A stretch of 64,000 nt of DNA, from NCBI RefSeq assembly GCF_030815125.1, contig NZ_JAUSWH010000020.1, positions 1-64,000 on the forward strand, given 5' to 3'. Origin of the DNA: Allorhizobium paknamense (lineage in GTDB: Bacteria; Pseudomonadota; Alphaproteobacteria; Rhizobiales; Rhizobiaceae). This document shows positions 42,432 through 51,256 of this stretch, in pieces. Each line of letters opens with the position of its first letter. Within the stretch, counting starts at the first letter, position 1. The translations under genes and the position numbers were made by a program. Under the pieces are notes generated by a model. That model saw nothing but the letters and a program-made list of their open reading frames with translations, ran no database searches and had not been told where the DNA came from.

Positions 42432-43028
42432 TTATGCCTTGAACTTGCCTTCGAAAACCACCTCGGCAACCGGCTTGCGGCTGTTCGGCGTTTCCCGGGC
42501 CTGCAGCCCCTCGGGAAGGATGGACTTGTCGCCGATCTTGCCGATCGCAACGGCCGCCTCGATCTTGTATTCGGAAGGCACGCCCAGAATGGTGGAGGCC
42601 TTGTCAAAGTCCACGCCCGTCATGGCATGCGTGAAATAGCCTGCATGCAGGGCCTGAAGCGCCATATAGCCCCAGGCAGCACCCGTATCGAAGCTATGGC
42701 TGCGGGACAGCTTCGGTTCGGAACCATCCGCAGGACGGCTGAGCGTGTCCGAAATGATGTAAACCAGAGCAGAGGCATTCTTGGCCCAGCCCTGATTGAA
42801 CTCGATCAGGGCGCCCAGCAGTTCATCAAAGTGGGCGTCACCCTTGAGGGCGTAGACGAAACGCCATGGCTGGAGATTGAAGGCCGAGGGTGCCCAGTGG
42901 CCTGCTTCCAGAATGCTGAACAGAACGTCCTTGCTGATGGCTTCGCCGCTGAAGGCACGGGGAGACCAACGATCGAGAAAAAGCGGATTGATATCATATT
43001 CGGACGTGCGGTTGTTGCTGTTCGTCAT
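42432..43028 (-). CDS. Nitroreductase family flavoprotein
   Basis: The 198-residue protein has the FMN-binding nitroreductase fold: FLDRWSPRAFSGEAISKD near residue 15, ILEAGHWAPSAFNLQPWRFVY near 37, DTGAAWGYMALQALHAGY near 117, and a C-terminal GKIGDKSILPEGLQ. Such enzymes reduce nitroaromatics, quinones or flavins with NAD(P)H; the physiological substrate is not evident. ATG 43028 is preferred (AGGA upstream) over an in-frame TTG at 43046. It is convergent with gyrB and divergent from a small ORF. Confidence 0.9.
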   Translation of the reverse strand: MTNSNNRTSEYDINPLFLDRWSPRAFSGEAISKDVLFSILEAGHWAPSAFNLQPWRFVYALKGDAHFDELLGALIEFNQGWAKNASALVYIISDTLSRPADGSEPKLSRSHSFDTGAAWGYMALQALHAGYFTHAMTGVDFDKASTILGVPSEYKIEAAVAIGKIGDKSILPEGLQARETPNSRKPVAEVVFEGKFKA

Positions 43029-43065
43029 GGTGATCCTGTCCTTCAAAGCTTGTCTTGGGAGGAAT

Positions 43066-43257
43066 ATGTCAATGTATAGTGGCGCAGGTGGAGTGCGTCA
43101 TGCTCCCGAAACCATGAAAGCGCCATTGGTTTCCCGGGAAACGCAAAAAGACATAGAGCGCGGCCTCGGCGGGCGCAAGCCGAGAGGAAGGGTCAAGCAG
43201 TGCGGTGCCTGTGACAGGCCCGTGATTATCCGGGGGACAGACGGCTGGAAAAGTTAA
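43066..43257 (+). CDS. Small hypothetical protein with a CxxC motif
   Basis: This 63-residue frame starts at ATG 43066 or 43072, directly after GGGAGGA, a good ribosome site. The protein is basic and Gly/Arg-rich in the middle (GLGGRKPRGRVKQ) and has one C-x-x-C pair (QCGACDRPVI), possibly half a zinc site. It is divergent from the nitroreductase gene and upstream of phaZ. It contains the peptide VSRETQ, encoded by a palindrome resembling parS but with CCGG at its centre. I do not recognise the family. Coding status rests on the ribosome site and frame only. Confidence 0.45.
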   Translation: MSMYSGAGGVRHAPETMKAPLVSRETQKDIERGLGGRKPRGRVKQCGACDRPVIIRGTDGWKS

Positions 43258-43375
43258 CTTCTTTGGCCCATATTGCCTTGACAGGCGCCAGTTCTGACGC
43301 AGAAAAACACAGTGTTTCCCGGTGTCGAAGGAGGATTTCGGCTCCCTGAAACCATCCAGGCGAGGAAAGCCTTCG

Positions 43376-44653
43376 ATGTTCTATCAGCTCTATGAAATGA
43401 ATCATGCGGCTATGGCGCCTTTCCGGGCGACAGCGGATGCGATGCGCCTGGCCATCTCTAACCCCCTTAATCCGCTCTCCCACACCGTGCTGGGCCGCAC
43501 GTTTTCCGCCAGCCTTGAAGTGTTCGAGCGCACGACCCGCCGCTATGGAAAGCCGGAATTCGGCCTCGGGACCACGATGATCGATGGACAGCCGGTCAAG
43601 GTCACCGAAGTGGTCACCTGGAAAAAGCCCTTCTGCAATCTCATCCACTTCAATCGCTCCCTGAAGACGCCGCGTCCGGATGATCCGAAAATCCTGGTTG
43701 TCGCGCCGATGTCCGGCCATTATGCGACCCTGCTGCGCGGCACCGTCGAGGCTCTGTTGCCGCAGGCGGATGTCTACATCACCGACTGGATCGACGCGCG
43801 CATGGTGCCGATGACCGAGGGGGTGTTCGATCTCGATGATTACATCGATTACGTCATCCAGATCCTGCACCATCTCGGCCCGCGCACCAACGTGGTCGGC
43901 GTCTGCCAGCCCTCGGTGCCGGTGCTGGCTGCCGTGGCGCGCATGGAGGCGGAGAACGATGTCTTCGCGCCGTCCAGCATGACGCTGATGGGTGGACCGA
44001 TCGATACCCGCATCAACCCCACCGCCGTCAACGAACTGGCCAAGAACAAGCCGCTCGAATGGTTCCAGGAAAACGTCATCATGCCGGTGCCGTGGCCGCA
44101 GCCGGGCTTTATGCGCCCCGTCTATCCGGGCTTCCTGCAATTGTCCGGCTTCATGTCGATGAACCTCGACCGGCATATGATCGCCCACAAGGACTTCTTC
44201 ATGCACCTCGTCAAGAATGATGGCGAGCCGGCGGAGAAGCACCGTGACTTCTATGATGAATATCTCGCCGTCATGGATCTGACCGCCGAGTTCTATCTCC
44301 AGACGGTCGATACGGTCTTCATGAAACATTCCCTGCCCAAGGGCGAGATGACCCATCGCGGCAAGCCCGTGGACCTGACCGCAATCCGCAACACCGCGCT
44401 TTTGACGGTGGAAGGCGAGAATGACGATATCTCCGGCGTTGGCCAGACCAAGGCGGCGCAGGATCTCTGCATCAACATTCCTGAAAACAAGCGGTTGCAT
44501 TACATGCAGCCGGATGTCGGCCATTATGGCGTGTTCAACGGGTCGCGCTTCCGCAAGGAGATCGCGCCGCGCATCGTCGCCTTCGCCAAGGAGCATTCCA
44601 AGCCGTCTTCGAGCGTGGTGAAGCGGGTAATCAAGGGCGGCAAGTCGGCCTGA
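43376..44653 (+). CDS. phaZ: Intracellular poly(3-hydroxybutyrate) depolymerase
   Basis: PhaZ breaks down stored PHB granules inside the cell. The alpha/beta-hydrolase core has VVAPMSGHYATLLRGTVE near residue 103. The nucleophile motif VCQPSVPVLA has Cys177, as in the intracellular depolymerases of the Ralstonia PhaZa1 type. NTALLTVEGENDDISG near 343 and QPDVGHYGVFNG near 382 hold the other catalytic residues. Length is 425 residues. ATG 43376 gives the usual MFYQLYEMNHAAMAPFR start; an upstream GTG at 43322 has no ribosome site. Confidence 0.95.
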   Translation: MFYQLYEMNHAAMAPFRATADAMRLAISNPLNPLSHTVLGRTFSASLEVFERTTRRYGKPEFGLGTTMIDGQPVKVTEVVTWKKPFCNLIHFNRSLKTPRPDDPKILVVAPMSGHYATLLRGTVEALLPQADVYITDWIDARMVPMTEGVFDLDDYIDYVIQILHHLGPRTNVVGVCQPSVPVLAAVARMEAENDVFAPSSMTLMGGPIDTRINPTAVNELAKNKPLEWFQENVIMPVPWPQPGFMRPVYPGFLQLSGFMSMNLDRHMIAHKDFFMHLVKNDGEPAEKHRDFYDEYLAVMDLTAEFYLQTVDTVFMKHSLPKGEMTHRGKPVDLTAIRNTALLTVEGENDDISGVGQTKAAQDLCINIPENKRLHYMQPDVGHYGVFNGSRFRKEIAPRIVAFAKEHSKPSSSVVKRVIKGGKSA

Positions 44654-44780
44654 TACCAAAAAAAGCCAGCGATTTTCAAAGCCTCCCTGCCGCCATGACT
44701 TGAAGAGCCTTGGCGGCATTCCCACTTCGAGTGGTGCCGGTGTGGATATTATGCACCGGAGAAAAGCGAGGATCTTTGAA

Positions 44781-45191
44781 ATGAACCAATCAGCATTGCT
44801 GCGACCCGGCTGGACGCCGGCCACAGTGGCCCTGATGGTGGTCGGCTTCATGGTTTTCTGGCCGCTGGGCCTGGCCATGCTGGCTTACATCCTCTTCGGT
44901 CAGAAATTCACCGGTTACAGAGACGGAAACGGGGTGAGGGACGTCATGATGTGGAAATGCAGTCATAAACGTCGCCGCCATCATCACCGCCGTTTTTCCG
45001 ACAGTGGCAACGTCGCCTTCGATGAATGGCGTCAGGCCGAGTTGGACCGCCTGGAGCGCGAGCGCCTCAAGCTTGAGGAAATGCGCCAGGAGTTCGAAAG
45101 CTATATGTATGAACTGCGCCGGGCCAAGGATCAGGAAGAGTTCGACCGCTTCATGCGGGAGCGTCCGATGAAGGGCGCCGATCAGGGCTGA
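44781..45191 (+). CDS. DUF2852 family membrane-anchored protein
   Basis: The 136-residue protein has one transmembrane helix near residues 14-36 (VALMVVGFMVFWPLGLAMLAYILFG), a basic His/Arg cluster (HKRRRHHHRRF) and a C-terminal coiled-coil-like stretch (ELDRLERERLKLEEMRQEFESYM). This layout matches the DUF2852 family common in Rhizobiales, function unknown. ATG 44781 has GAGG about ten bases upstream. A terminator follows closely, so it is probably a single-gene unit. Confidence 0.85.
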   Translation: MNQSALLRPGWTPATVALMVVGFMVFWPLGLAMLAYILFGQKFTGYRDGNGVRDVMMWKCSHKRRRHHHRRFSDSGNVAFDEWRQAELDRLERERLKLEEMRQEFESYMYELRRAKDQEEFDRFMRERPMKGADQG

Positions 45192-45224
45192 ATGGCCTGA
45201 TACGCGAAATAACGACAGGATGGA

Positions 45225-45255
45225 ACGCCGGCTCGTTTTCGGGCCGGCGTTTTTT
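45225..45255 (+). terminator. Rho-independent terminator after the DUF2852 gene
   Basis: ACGCCGGC (45225-45232) pairs with GCCGGCGT (45243-45250), followed by five further T residues. TTGACA at about 45257-45262 then offers a -35 element for the next gene. Confidence 0.9.
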
Positions 45256-45294
45256 CTTGACAAGGCGCAGTTCTGAACCGTGTAGATAAGGCCC

Positions 45295-46059
45295 ATGTTT
45301 CCGCTGTTCCTGCAAAGACCCGCCCGCCAACCGAAACCACCTGCCAACCGCCGCGAGCGGATGCTTGAGGTGGCAGGACGGTCCGTACCTGTCGTCATCC
45401 GGGAAAATCCGCGGGCCACACGGCTGACGTTGAGGATCGAACCCGGCGGACGCGCCTTGCGCATGACCATCCCCAAAGGGGTGCGGGAAGCCGATATTTC
45501 GGATTTTCTCACTCGCCATCATGGCTGGATCGCCACCAAGCTGGCGCGGTATGAGCAGGATCAAAGTCTGAAGGCGGGGGGCACGCTTCTGCTGCGCGGC
45601 GTGCCGCATCGTATTGTCCATACCGGCCAGTTGCGCGGCGTGACAGAGGCGATGGTGATCGATGGCGAACCGGTGATCCGCGTCAGCGGCCTTGAAGATC
45701 ATCTCGGACGGCGGCTGGCCGCCTTTCTCAAGAAGGAAGCCAAGGCCGATCTGGAACGCCTGGTGGCCATTCACACCGGACGGCTGGGCAAGGCGGCGAA
45801 AACGCTGACGATGAAGGATACCCGCAGCCGCTGGGGCTCCTGCTCTTGGGAGGGAAATCTGAGCTTTTCCTGGCGCATTGTCATGGCCCCGCCCGCTGTC
45901 ATCGACTATCTCGCCGCCCATGAGGTCGCGCATCTGAAGCAGATGAACCATAGCGCCGAATTCTGGTCCCTGTGCCGGTCCTTGTGCCCCGGCATGGACG
46001 AGGCCAAGGCCTGGCTGAAACGCCATGGTGCCGAACTGCATGCGATCGAGTTTGGCTAA
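45295..46059 (+). CDS. YgjP/DUF45-type zinc metallopeptidase
   Basis: The 254-residue protein belongs to the SprT/WLM-like group of gluzincin-fold peptidases. The zinc motif HEVAH is at residues 209-213 with a third His at 219. Upstream signatures are TRSRWGSCSWEGNLSFSWRI near 177 and an N-terminal RATRLTLRIEPGG strand. Its substrates are unknown. No signal peptide is seen, so it is likely cytosolic. It precedes trpF by about 45 bp on the same strand. Confidence 0.9.
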   Translation: MFPLFLQRPARQPKPPANRRERMLEVAGRSVPVVIRENPRATRLTLRIEPGGRALRMTIPKGVREADISDFLTRHHGWIATKLARYEQDQSLKAGGTLLLRGVPHRIVHTGQLRGVTEAMVIDGEPVIRVSGLEDHLGRRLAAFLKKEAKADLERLVAIHTGRLGKAAKTLTMKDTRSRWGSCSWEGNLSFSWRIVMAPPAVIDYLAAHEVAHLKQMNHSAEFWSLCRSLCPGMDEAKAWLKRHGAELHAIEFG

Positions 46060-46104
46060 CGTTTTTACTCGACTCGATGGTCAATTCATGTCACTTCCGC
46101 AGCC

Positions 46105-46779
46105 ATGAACCCGGATATCAAGATTTGCGGATTGAAGACCGAGGAGGCCGTTGAAAAGGCGGTTTCTCTGGGGGCAACCCATATCGGCTTCATCTTCTTC
46201 GAAAAGAGCCCGCGCAACATCGAGCCCGACCTGGCTGGACGCATTGCGGAAAAGGCGCGCGGCAAGGCGAAGATCGTTGCCGTGACGGTGGATGCCGATC
46301 CGGATGATATGGACGATATCGTCTATCTGCTGAAGCCGGATATTCTGCAGCTGCACGGCCATGAGAGCCCGGAACAGATGCTGACGCTGAAGGCGCTTTA
46401 CGGCCTGCCGCTGATGAAGGCCTTTTCCATTCGCGATCCCGATGATCTGAAGCGGATCGATCCCTATATAGGTCTTGCGGACCGCTTCCTGTTCGATGCA
46501 AAGCCGCCTGCCGGATCCGACCTGCCGGGCGGCAATGGCGTATCCTTCGACTGGCGTCTGTTACAAAATCTTGACGCCAGCGTGGATTACATGCTTTCGG
46601 GAGGACTGAACAAAGCCAATGTCGCGCAGGCCTTGGCGGAAACGGGCGCGAGGGGTCTCGATGTCTCTTCCGGCGTGGAAAGCGCGCCGGGTGTGAAGGA
46701 CCTTCGGCTGATGGAAGAATTCTTTGCCGCCGTGCGGCAGGCAAACGGCGCAAGGCCGCTTTCAAGGAGTGCACAGTGA
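46105..46779 (+). CDS. trpF: Phosphoribosylanthranilate isomerase
   Basis: TrpF isomerises phosphoribosylanthranilate in tryptophan synthesis. It is a TIM barrel with KICGLKTEEAVEKAVSLGATHIGF at the start (catalytic Cys8), LQLHGHESP near 77, a catalytic Asp in DRFLFDAK near 131, and LSGGLNKANV near 169. Length is 224 residues. Its stop overlaps the trpB GTG (GTGA), starting the trpF-trpB-trpA operon. Confidence 0.96.
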   Translation: MNPDIKICGLKTEEAVEKAVSLGATHIGFIFFEKSPRNIEPDLAGRIAEKARGKAKIVAVTVDADPDDMDDIVYLLKPDILQLHGHESPEQMLTLKALYGLPLMKAFSIRDPDDLKRIDPYIGLADRFLFDAKPPAGSDLPGGNGVSFDWRLLQNLDASVDYMLSGGLNKANVAQALAETGARGLDVSSGVESAPGVKDLRLMEEFFAAVRQANGARPLSRSAQ

Positions 46780-47996
46780 CTGAGAGCCCCAATCCCAATT
46801 CCTTCAGGGCAGGCCCTGATGAAGATGGCCGCTTCGGCATTTTCGGCGGACGCTTTGTTGCCGAAACCCTGATGCCGCTCATTCTGGACCTGCAGGCGGA
46901 GTGGGAAAAGGCCAAGAACGATGCCGAATTCCAGGCAGAGCTTCAGCATCTGAACACCCATTACACCGGCCGTCCAAGCCCGCTCTATTTCGCCGAGCGG
47001 CTGACGGCGGAGCTGGGCGGCGCGAAGATCTACTTCAAGCGCGACGAGTTGAACCACACCGGTTCCCACAAGATCAACAATTGCCTGGGCCAGATCCTGC
47101 TTGCCAAGCGCATGGGCAAGACGCGTATCATCGCCGAGACCGGGGCGGGTCAGCACGGCGTCGCTTCCGCGACTGTTGCGGCGCGCTTCGGTATTCCCTG
47201 CGTTGTCTATATGGGCGCCACCGATGTCGAGCGTCAGGCGCCGAATGTTTTCCGCATGAAGCTTCTGGGCGCTGAGGTAAAGCCCGTCACCTCCGGCCAT
47301 GGCACGCTGAAAGATGCGATGAACGAGGCGTTGCGCGACTGGGTGACCAATGTCGATGACACCTATTACATGATCGGCACGGCGGCTGGCCCGCATCCCT
47401 ATCCGGAAATGGTGCGCGAGTTCCAGTCGGTCATCGGCAAGGAAGCCCGCGAGCAGATGCTGGCCGCTGAAGGCCGGCTGCCGGATATGCTGATTGCCGC
47501 CGTGGGCGGCGGCTCCAATGCCATCGGTCTCTTCCATCCCTTCCTCGATGACACGAGCGTCAAGGTCGTGGGCGTTGAAGCCGGCGGCAAGGGGCTTGAG
47601 GGTGAGGAACACTGCGCCTCGCTGACCGCCGGTTCTCCCGGTGTGCTGCATGGCAACCGCACCTATCTGCTGCAGGACAGTGACGGTCAGATCAAGGAAG
47701 GCCATTCCATCTCCGCCGGTCTCGATTATCCCGGCATCGGTCCGGAACATGCCTGGCTGAAAGATATGGGCCGCGTGGAATATGTGCCGATCATGGACCA
47801 TGAGGCGCTGGAAGCCTTCCAGATGCTGACCCGCACCGAGGGCATCATTCCGGCGCTGGAGCCGAGCCACGCGCTGGCGGAAGTCATCAAGCGCGCGCCG
47901 AAAATGGGCAAGGACGAGATCATCCTGATGAACCTCTGCGGCCGCGGCGACAAGGACATCTTCACCGTGGGCAAGATTCTGGGAATGGGGCTCTGA
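46776..47996 (+). CDS. trpB: Tryptophan synthase beta chain
   Basis: TrpB condenses indole with serine to tryptophan, using PLP bound to Lys99 in HTGSHKINNCLGQ. GRPSPLYFAERL near residue 67, AETGAGQHGVASATVAARFG near 121 and the phosphate loop VGGGSNAIG near 245 are present. Length is 406 residues. The start is GTG at 46776, coupled to trpF. TrpA begins one base after the stop, as the alpha-beta complex would favour. Confidence 0.97.
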   Translation: MTESPNPNSFRAGPDEDGRFGIFGGRFVAETLMPLILDLQAEWEKAKNDAEFQAELQHLNTHYTGRPSPLYFAERLTAELGGAKIYFKRDELNHTGSHKINNCLGQILLAKRMGKTRIIAETGAGQHGVASATVAARFGIPCVVYMGATDVERQAPNVFRMKLLGAEVKPVTSGHGTLKDAMNEALRDWVTNVDDTYYMIGTAAGPHPYPEMVREFQSVIGKEAREQMLAAEGRLPDMLIAAVGGGSNAIGLFHPFLDDTSVKVVGVEAGGKGLEGEEHCASLTAGSPGVLHGNRTYLLQDSDGQIKEGHSISAGLDYPGIGPEHAWLKDMGRVEYVPIMDHEALEAFQMLTRTEGIIPALEPSHALAEVIKRAPKMGKDEIILMNLCGRGDKDIFTVGKILGMGL

Positions 47997-47997
47997 C

Positions 47998-48837
47998 ATG
48001 ACCGCACGTATGGACAAACGCTTCCGTGACCTGAAGGCGGAAGGCCGCCCGGCGCTGGTGACCTATTTCATGGGCGGCGACCCGGATTTCGACACGTCTC
48101 TGGCCATCATGAAGGCGCTGCCGGAGGCCGGTGCCGATGTGATCGAGCTGGGCATGCCCTTTTCCGACCCGATGGCGGACGGTCCGGCCATTCAGCTGGC
48201 CGGTCAGCGGGCTCTGAAGGCCGGTCAGACCCTGGTGAAAACACTGGACTTGGCCCGGAGATTCCGCGAGGGGGACAAGGACACCCCGATCGTGATGATG
48301 GGCTATTACAACCCCATCTACATCTACGGCGTCGAGCGCTTCCTTGACGATGCGCTGGAGGCTGGAATCGATGGCCTGATCGTCGTGGACCTGCCGCCGG
48401 AAATGGATGACGAGCTTTGCCTGCCTGCGCGCAAACGCGACATCAACTTCATTCGTCTTGCCACGCCGACCACGGATGAAAAGCGCCTGCCAACGGTGCT
48501 TAAGAATACGTCCGGCTTTGTATATTACGTTTCGATGAACGGCATTACCGGCTCCGCCTTGCCTGATCCGTCGCGTGTCGGCGCGGCTGTTCAGCGCATC
48601 AAGGCGCATACGGATTTGCCTATTTGCGTCGGCTTCGGCGTCAAGACGGCGGAGCATGCGCGGCTCATCGGATCCAGTGCCGACGGCGTGGTCGTGGGGA
48701 CGGCGATCGTCAATCAGGTGGCCCTGAGCCTCGATAAAGAGGATAAGGCGACGGCAGATACGGTGCAAGCGGTGGTCACGCTGGTGCGTGGTCTGGCCAG
48801 CGGCGTCCGGGATGCCCGTCTTGCCGCAGCCGAGTAG
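47998..48837 (+). CDS. trpA: Tryptophan synthase alpha chain
   Basis: TrpA cleaves indole-3-glycerol phosphate to indole, which is channelled to TrpB. Catalytic residues lie in VIELGMPFSDPMADGPAIQ near residue 48 (Glu and Asp). VVDLPPEM near 129 and the loop YYVSMNGITGS near 176 are typical, and VGFGVKT near 211 closes the phosphate site. Length is 279 residues. It ends the trpFBA cluster; accD follows after about 40 bp. Confidence 0.97.
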   Translation: MTARMDKRFRDLKAEGRPALVTYFMGGDPDFDTSLAIMKALPEAGADVIELGMPFSDPMADGPAIQLAGQRALKAGQTLVKTLDLARRFREGDKDTPIVMMGYYNPIYIYGVERFLDDALEAGIDGLIVVDLPPEMDDELCLPARKRDINFIRLATPTTDEKRLPTVLKNTSGFVYYVSMNGITGSALPDPSRVGAAVQRIKAHTDLPICVGFGVKTAEHARLIGSSADGVVVGTAIVNQVALSLDKEDKATADTVQAVVTLVRGLASGVRDARLAAAE

Positions 48838-48878
48838 CGCTCCTAAAATAGGGCCATTGGTAATAGGGAGTATTTAAA

Positions 48879-49787
48879 GTGAACTGGATCACCAATTACG
48901 TCCGGCCGCGCATCAATTCCATGCTGGGCCGTCGTGACGTGCCGGACAATCTCTGGATCAAGTGCCCGGAAACCGGGGAAATGGTCTTTCACAAGGATCT
49001 GGAAGAGAACAAGTGGGTCATTCCGGCCTCCGGCTATCATATGAAGATGCCCGCCAAGGCCCGGCTTGCCGACCTGTTCGACGAGGGCGTCTATGAGGCG
49101 CTGCCGCAGCCGAAGGTGGCGCAGGATCCGCTGAAGTTCCGCGATTCCAAGAAATACAGTGACCGCCTCAAGGACAGCCGCACCAAGACCGAGCAGGAGG
49201 ACACGATCCTTGCCGGTCTCGGCACCGTCAAGGGATTGAAGCTTGTGGCTGTTGTGCATGAGTTCAATTTTATGGGCGGTTCGCTCGGCATTGCCGCCGG
49301 TGAGGCCATCGTGAAAGCCTTCGAGCGGGCCTTGAAGGAAAAATGCCCGCTGGTGATGTTCCCGGCTTCGGGCGGTGCGCGCATGCAGGAAGGCATTCTC
49401 TCGCTCATGCAGCTGCCGCGCACCACGGTTGCCGTCAACATGCTGAAGGAAGCGGGCCTGCCCTATATCGTGGTGCTGACCAACCCGACCACGGGCGGCG
49501 TCACCGCATCCTACGCCATGCTGGGCGATGTGCATATTGCAGAGCCGGGGGCTGAAATCTGCTTTGCCGGCAAGCGCGTCATCGAACAGACCATCCGCGA
49601 AAAGCTGCCCGAGGGTTTCCAGACCTCGGAATATCTGCTGGAACATGGCATGGTCGACATGGTCGTCAAGCGCCACGACATTCCCGACACGTTGGCCCGC
49701 ATGCTGAAGATCATGACCCGCCAGCCGGTGGAGCCGCAGAGCGGCAAGATGAGCATCGTCGAAGCCTCTCGTGCCGTTTCGGCCTGA
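48879..49787 (+). CDS. accD: Acetyl-CoA carboxylase carboxyltransferase subunit beta
   Basis: AccD with AccA transfers carboxyl from biotin to acetyl-CoA, committing carbon to fatty acids. Carboxyltransferase motifs are FMGGSLGIAAGEAIVKAFE near residue 132, FPASGGARMQEGILSLMQL near 165 and NPTTGGVTASYAMLGD near 205. The N-terminal zinc ribbon of E. coli AccD is degenerate here: LWIKCPETGEMVF and VIPASGYHMKMP retain only one of the four cysteines. Length is 302 residues. Start is GTG at 48879. A terminator follows, separating it from folC. Confidence 0.96.
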   Translation: MNWITNYVRPRINSMLGRRDVPDNLWIKCPETGEMVFHKDLEENKWVIPASGYHMKMPAKARLADLFDEGVYEALPQPKVAQDPLKFRDSKKYSDRLKDSRTKTEQEDTILAGLGTVKGLKLVAVVHEFNFMGGSLGIAAGEAIVKAFERALKEKCPLVMFPASGGARMQEGILSLMQLPRTTVAVNMLKEAGLPYIVVLTNPTTGGVTASYAMLGDVHIAEPGAEICFAGKRVIEQTIREKLPEGFQTSEYLLEHGMVDMVVKRHDIPDTLARMLKIMTRQPVEPQSGKMSIVEASRAVSA

Positions 49788-49806
49788 AGCTTTTTCAACC
49801 GATATG

Positions 49807-49836
49807 AAGGGGGTATGCTTAGGCATACCCCCTTTT
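49807..49836 (+). terminator. Rho-independent terminator after accD
   Basis: A 12-bp stem (49807-49818 with 49823-49834) closes a TTAG loop and ends in T residues, 19 bp after the accD stop. Confidence 0.85.
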
Positions 49837-49885
49837 CCTTCCTGATCCTTGCGGTTCGCCCCGACCGTTTATATCCGCCTCGGAC

Positions 49886-51235
49886 ATGACCATGATTGAC
49901 AAAGCCCCAAGCGAGGCTGAACGGATTATCAACGAGTTGATGGGCCTGCATCCCAAGGGGTTCGATATGACCCTGGGCCGCATGCGGCGGCTGCTGGAGA
50001 CGCTTGGCAACCCGCAGGATCGCCTTCCGCCGGTCATTCATGTGGCGGGCACCAATGGCAAGGGCTCCGTCAGCGCTTTCAGCCGGGCGCTTCTGGAAGC
50101 GGGCGGCAAATCCGTGCATGTCCATACCTCGCCGCATCTCGTCAACTGGCATGAGCGTTACCGCATCGGCGTTACCGGCGGCCGGGGCAGGCTGGTGGAG
50201 GATGCCGTGCTGGCCGACGCGCTGACCCGCGTGGCCAAGGCCAATGACGGGCAGGCGATCACGGTTTTCGAACTGCTCACCGCCACCGCCTTCGTGCTGT
50301 TTTCCGAAATTCCGGCGGATGCCGTCATTCTGGAGGTTGGCATGGGCGGACGGCTGGATTGCACCAATGTGGTGGATGATCCGGCGGTTTCGGTCATCAT
50401 GCCGATTTCTCTGGATCATCAGGCCTATCTGGGGGATCGGGTGGAACTGATCGCCGCCGAGAAGGCAGGCATCATGAAAAAATCCTGCCCGGTGGTGATT
50501 GGTCAGCAGCCCTATGAGGAAGCCCGGGATGTGCTGATCGAGACGGCGGAACGGCTGCGCTGCCCGCATTTCGTCTTCGGCCAGGATTATATTTCGTTCG
50601 AGGAACATGGCCGCCTGATCTATCAGGACGAAACGGGCCTGATGGACCTGGCCCTGCCACGCCTGCCGGGCCGTCATCAATATGCCAACGCCGCAGCGGC
50701 CATCCGCGCCGTCAAGGCGGCAGGCTTTACCGTGACCGAAGCCATGGCCGATGCCGCCATGGCCGATGTGGAATGGCCGGGCCGCCTGCAAAGGCTGACC
50801 TGGGGCCATCTCGTGCGCCAGGCACCCGCCAATGCCGAGCTTTGGGTGGATGGCGGCCATAATCCCGGTGCCGGTGAGGTGATTGCCGAAGCCATGGCGG
50901 GGCTGGAAGAGCGCCAGCCGCGCCCGCTCTATCTCATCGCCGGAATGCTGAACACCAAGGAGCCGCTGGGCTATTTCAAGGCCTTCGAAGGATTGGCGAA
51001 ACAGGCCTTCACCGTTCCGATCGACAGCAGCGATGCCGGGCTCGATCCCGTTGTGCTGGCTAACTTCGCCTGCGATGCCGGCGTCATCGCCGAGCCGCTC
51101 TCCTCGCTTGCGGAAGCATTGGCGGCGATCCGCGAGCGCACGGCAGGCGACCCTATCCCGCCACGCATCCTGATCGGTGGTTCTCTCTATCTCGTCGGAT
51201 CGGCGCTGGCCGAGAACGGCACGCCACCGAAGTGA
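49886..51235 (+). CDS. folC: Bifunctional folylpolyglutamate/dihydrofolate synthase
   Basis: FolC joins glutamate to dihydropteroate and extends folate polyglutamate tails. The Mur-ligase-type P-loop is HVAGTNGKGSVSAF near residue 53. YTSPHL-like VHTSPHLVNWHERYRI near 76 and EVGMGGRLDCTNVV near 152 follow, then DHQAYLGDR and WVDGGHNPGAGE near 318. Length is 449 residues. The start may be ATG 49886 or 49892. It is monocistronic in appearance, with a terminator upstream and an accessory gene downstream. Confidence 0.95.
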   Translation: MTMIDKAPSEAERIINELMGLHPKGFDMTLGRMRRLLETLGNPQDRLPPVIHVAGTNGKGSVSAFSRALLEAGGKSVHVHTSPHLVNWHERYRIGVTGGRGRLVEDAVLADALTRVAKANDGQAITVFELLTATAFVLFSEIPADAVILEVGMGGRLDCTNVVDDPAVSVIMPISLDHQAYLGDRVELIAAEKAGIMKKSCPVVIGQQPYEEARDVLIETAERLRCPHFVFGQDYISFEEHGRLIYQDETGLMDLALPRLPGRHQYANAAAAIRAVKAAGFTVTEAMADAAMADVEWPGRLQRLTWGHLVRQAPANAELWVDGGHNPGAGEVIAEAMAGLEERQPRPLYLIAGMLNTKEPLGYFKAFEGLAKQAFTVPIDSSDAGLDPVVLANFACDAGVIAEPLSSLAEALAAIRERTAGDPIPPRILIGGSLYLVGSALAENGTPPK

Positions 51236-51256
51236 GGAGGCTGTTCGCGGATCACG

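Noticed and set aside
43226..44878. Minus-strand open frame of about 550 codons opposite phaZ
   Set aside because: phaZ is unmistakable on the plus strand, and the antisense product is His/Arg-rich without known motifs.
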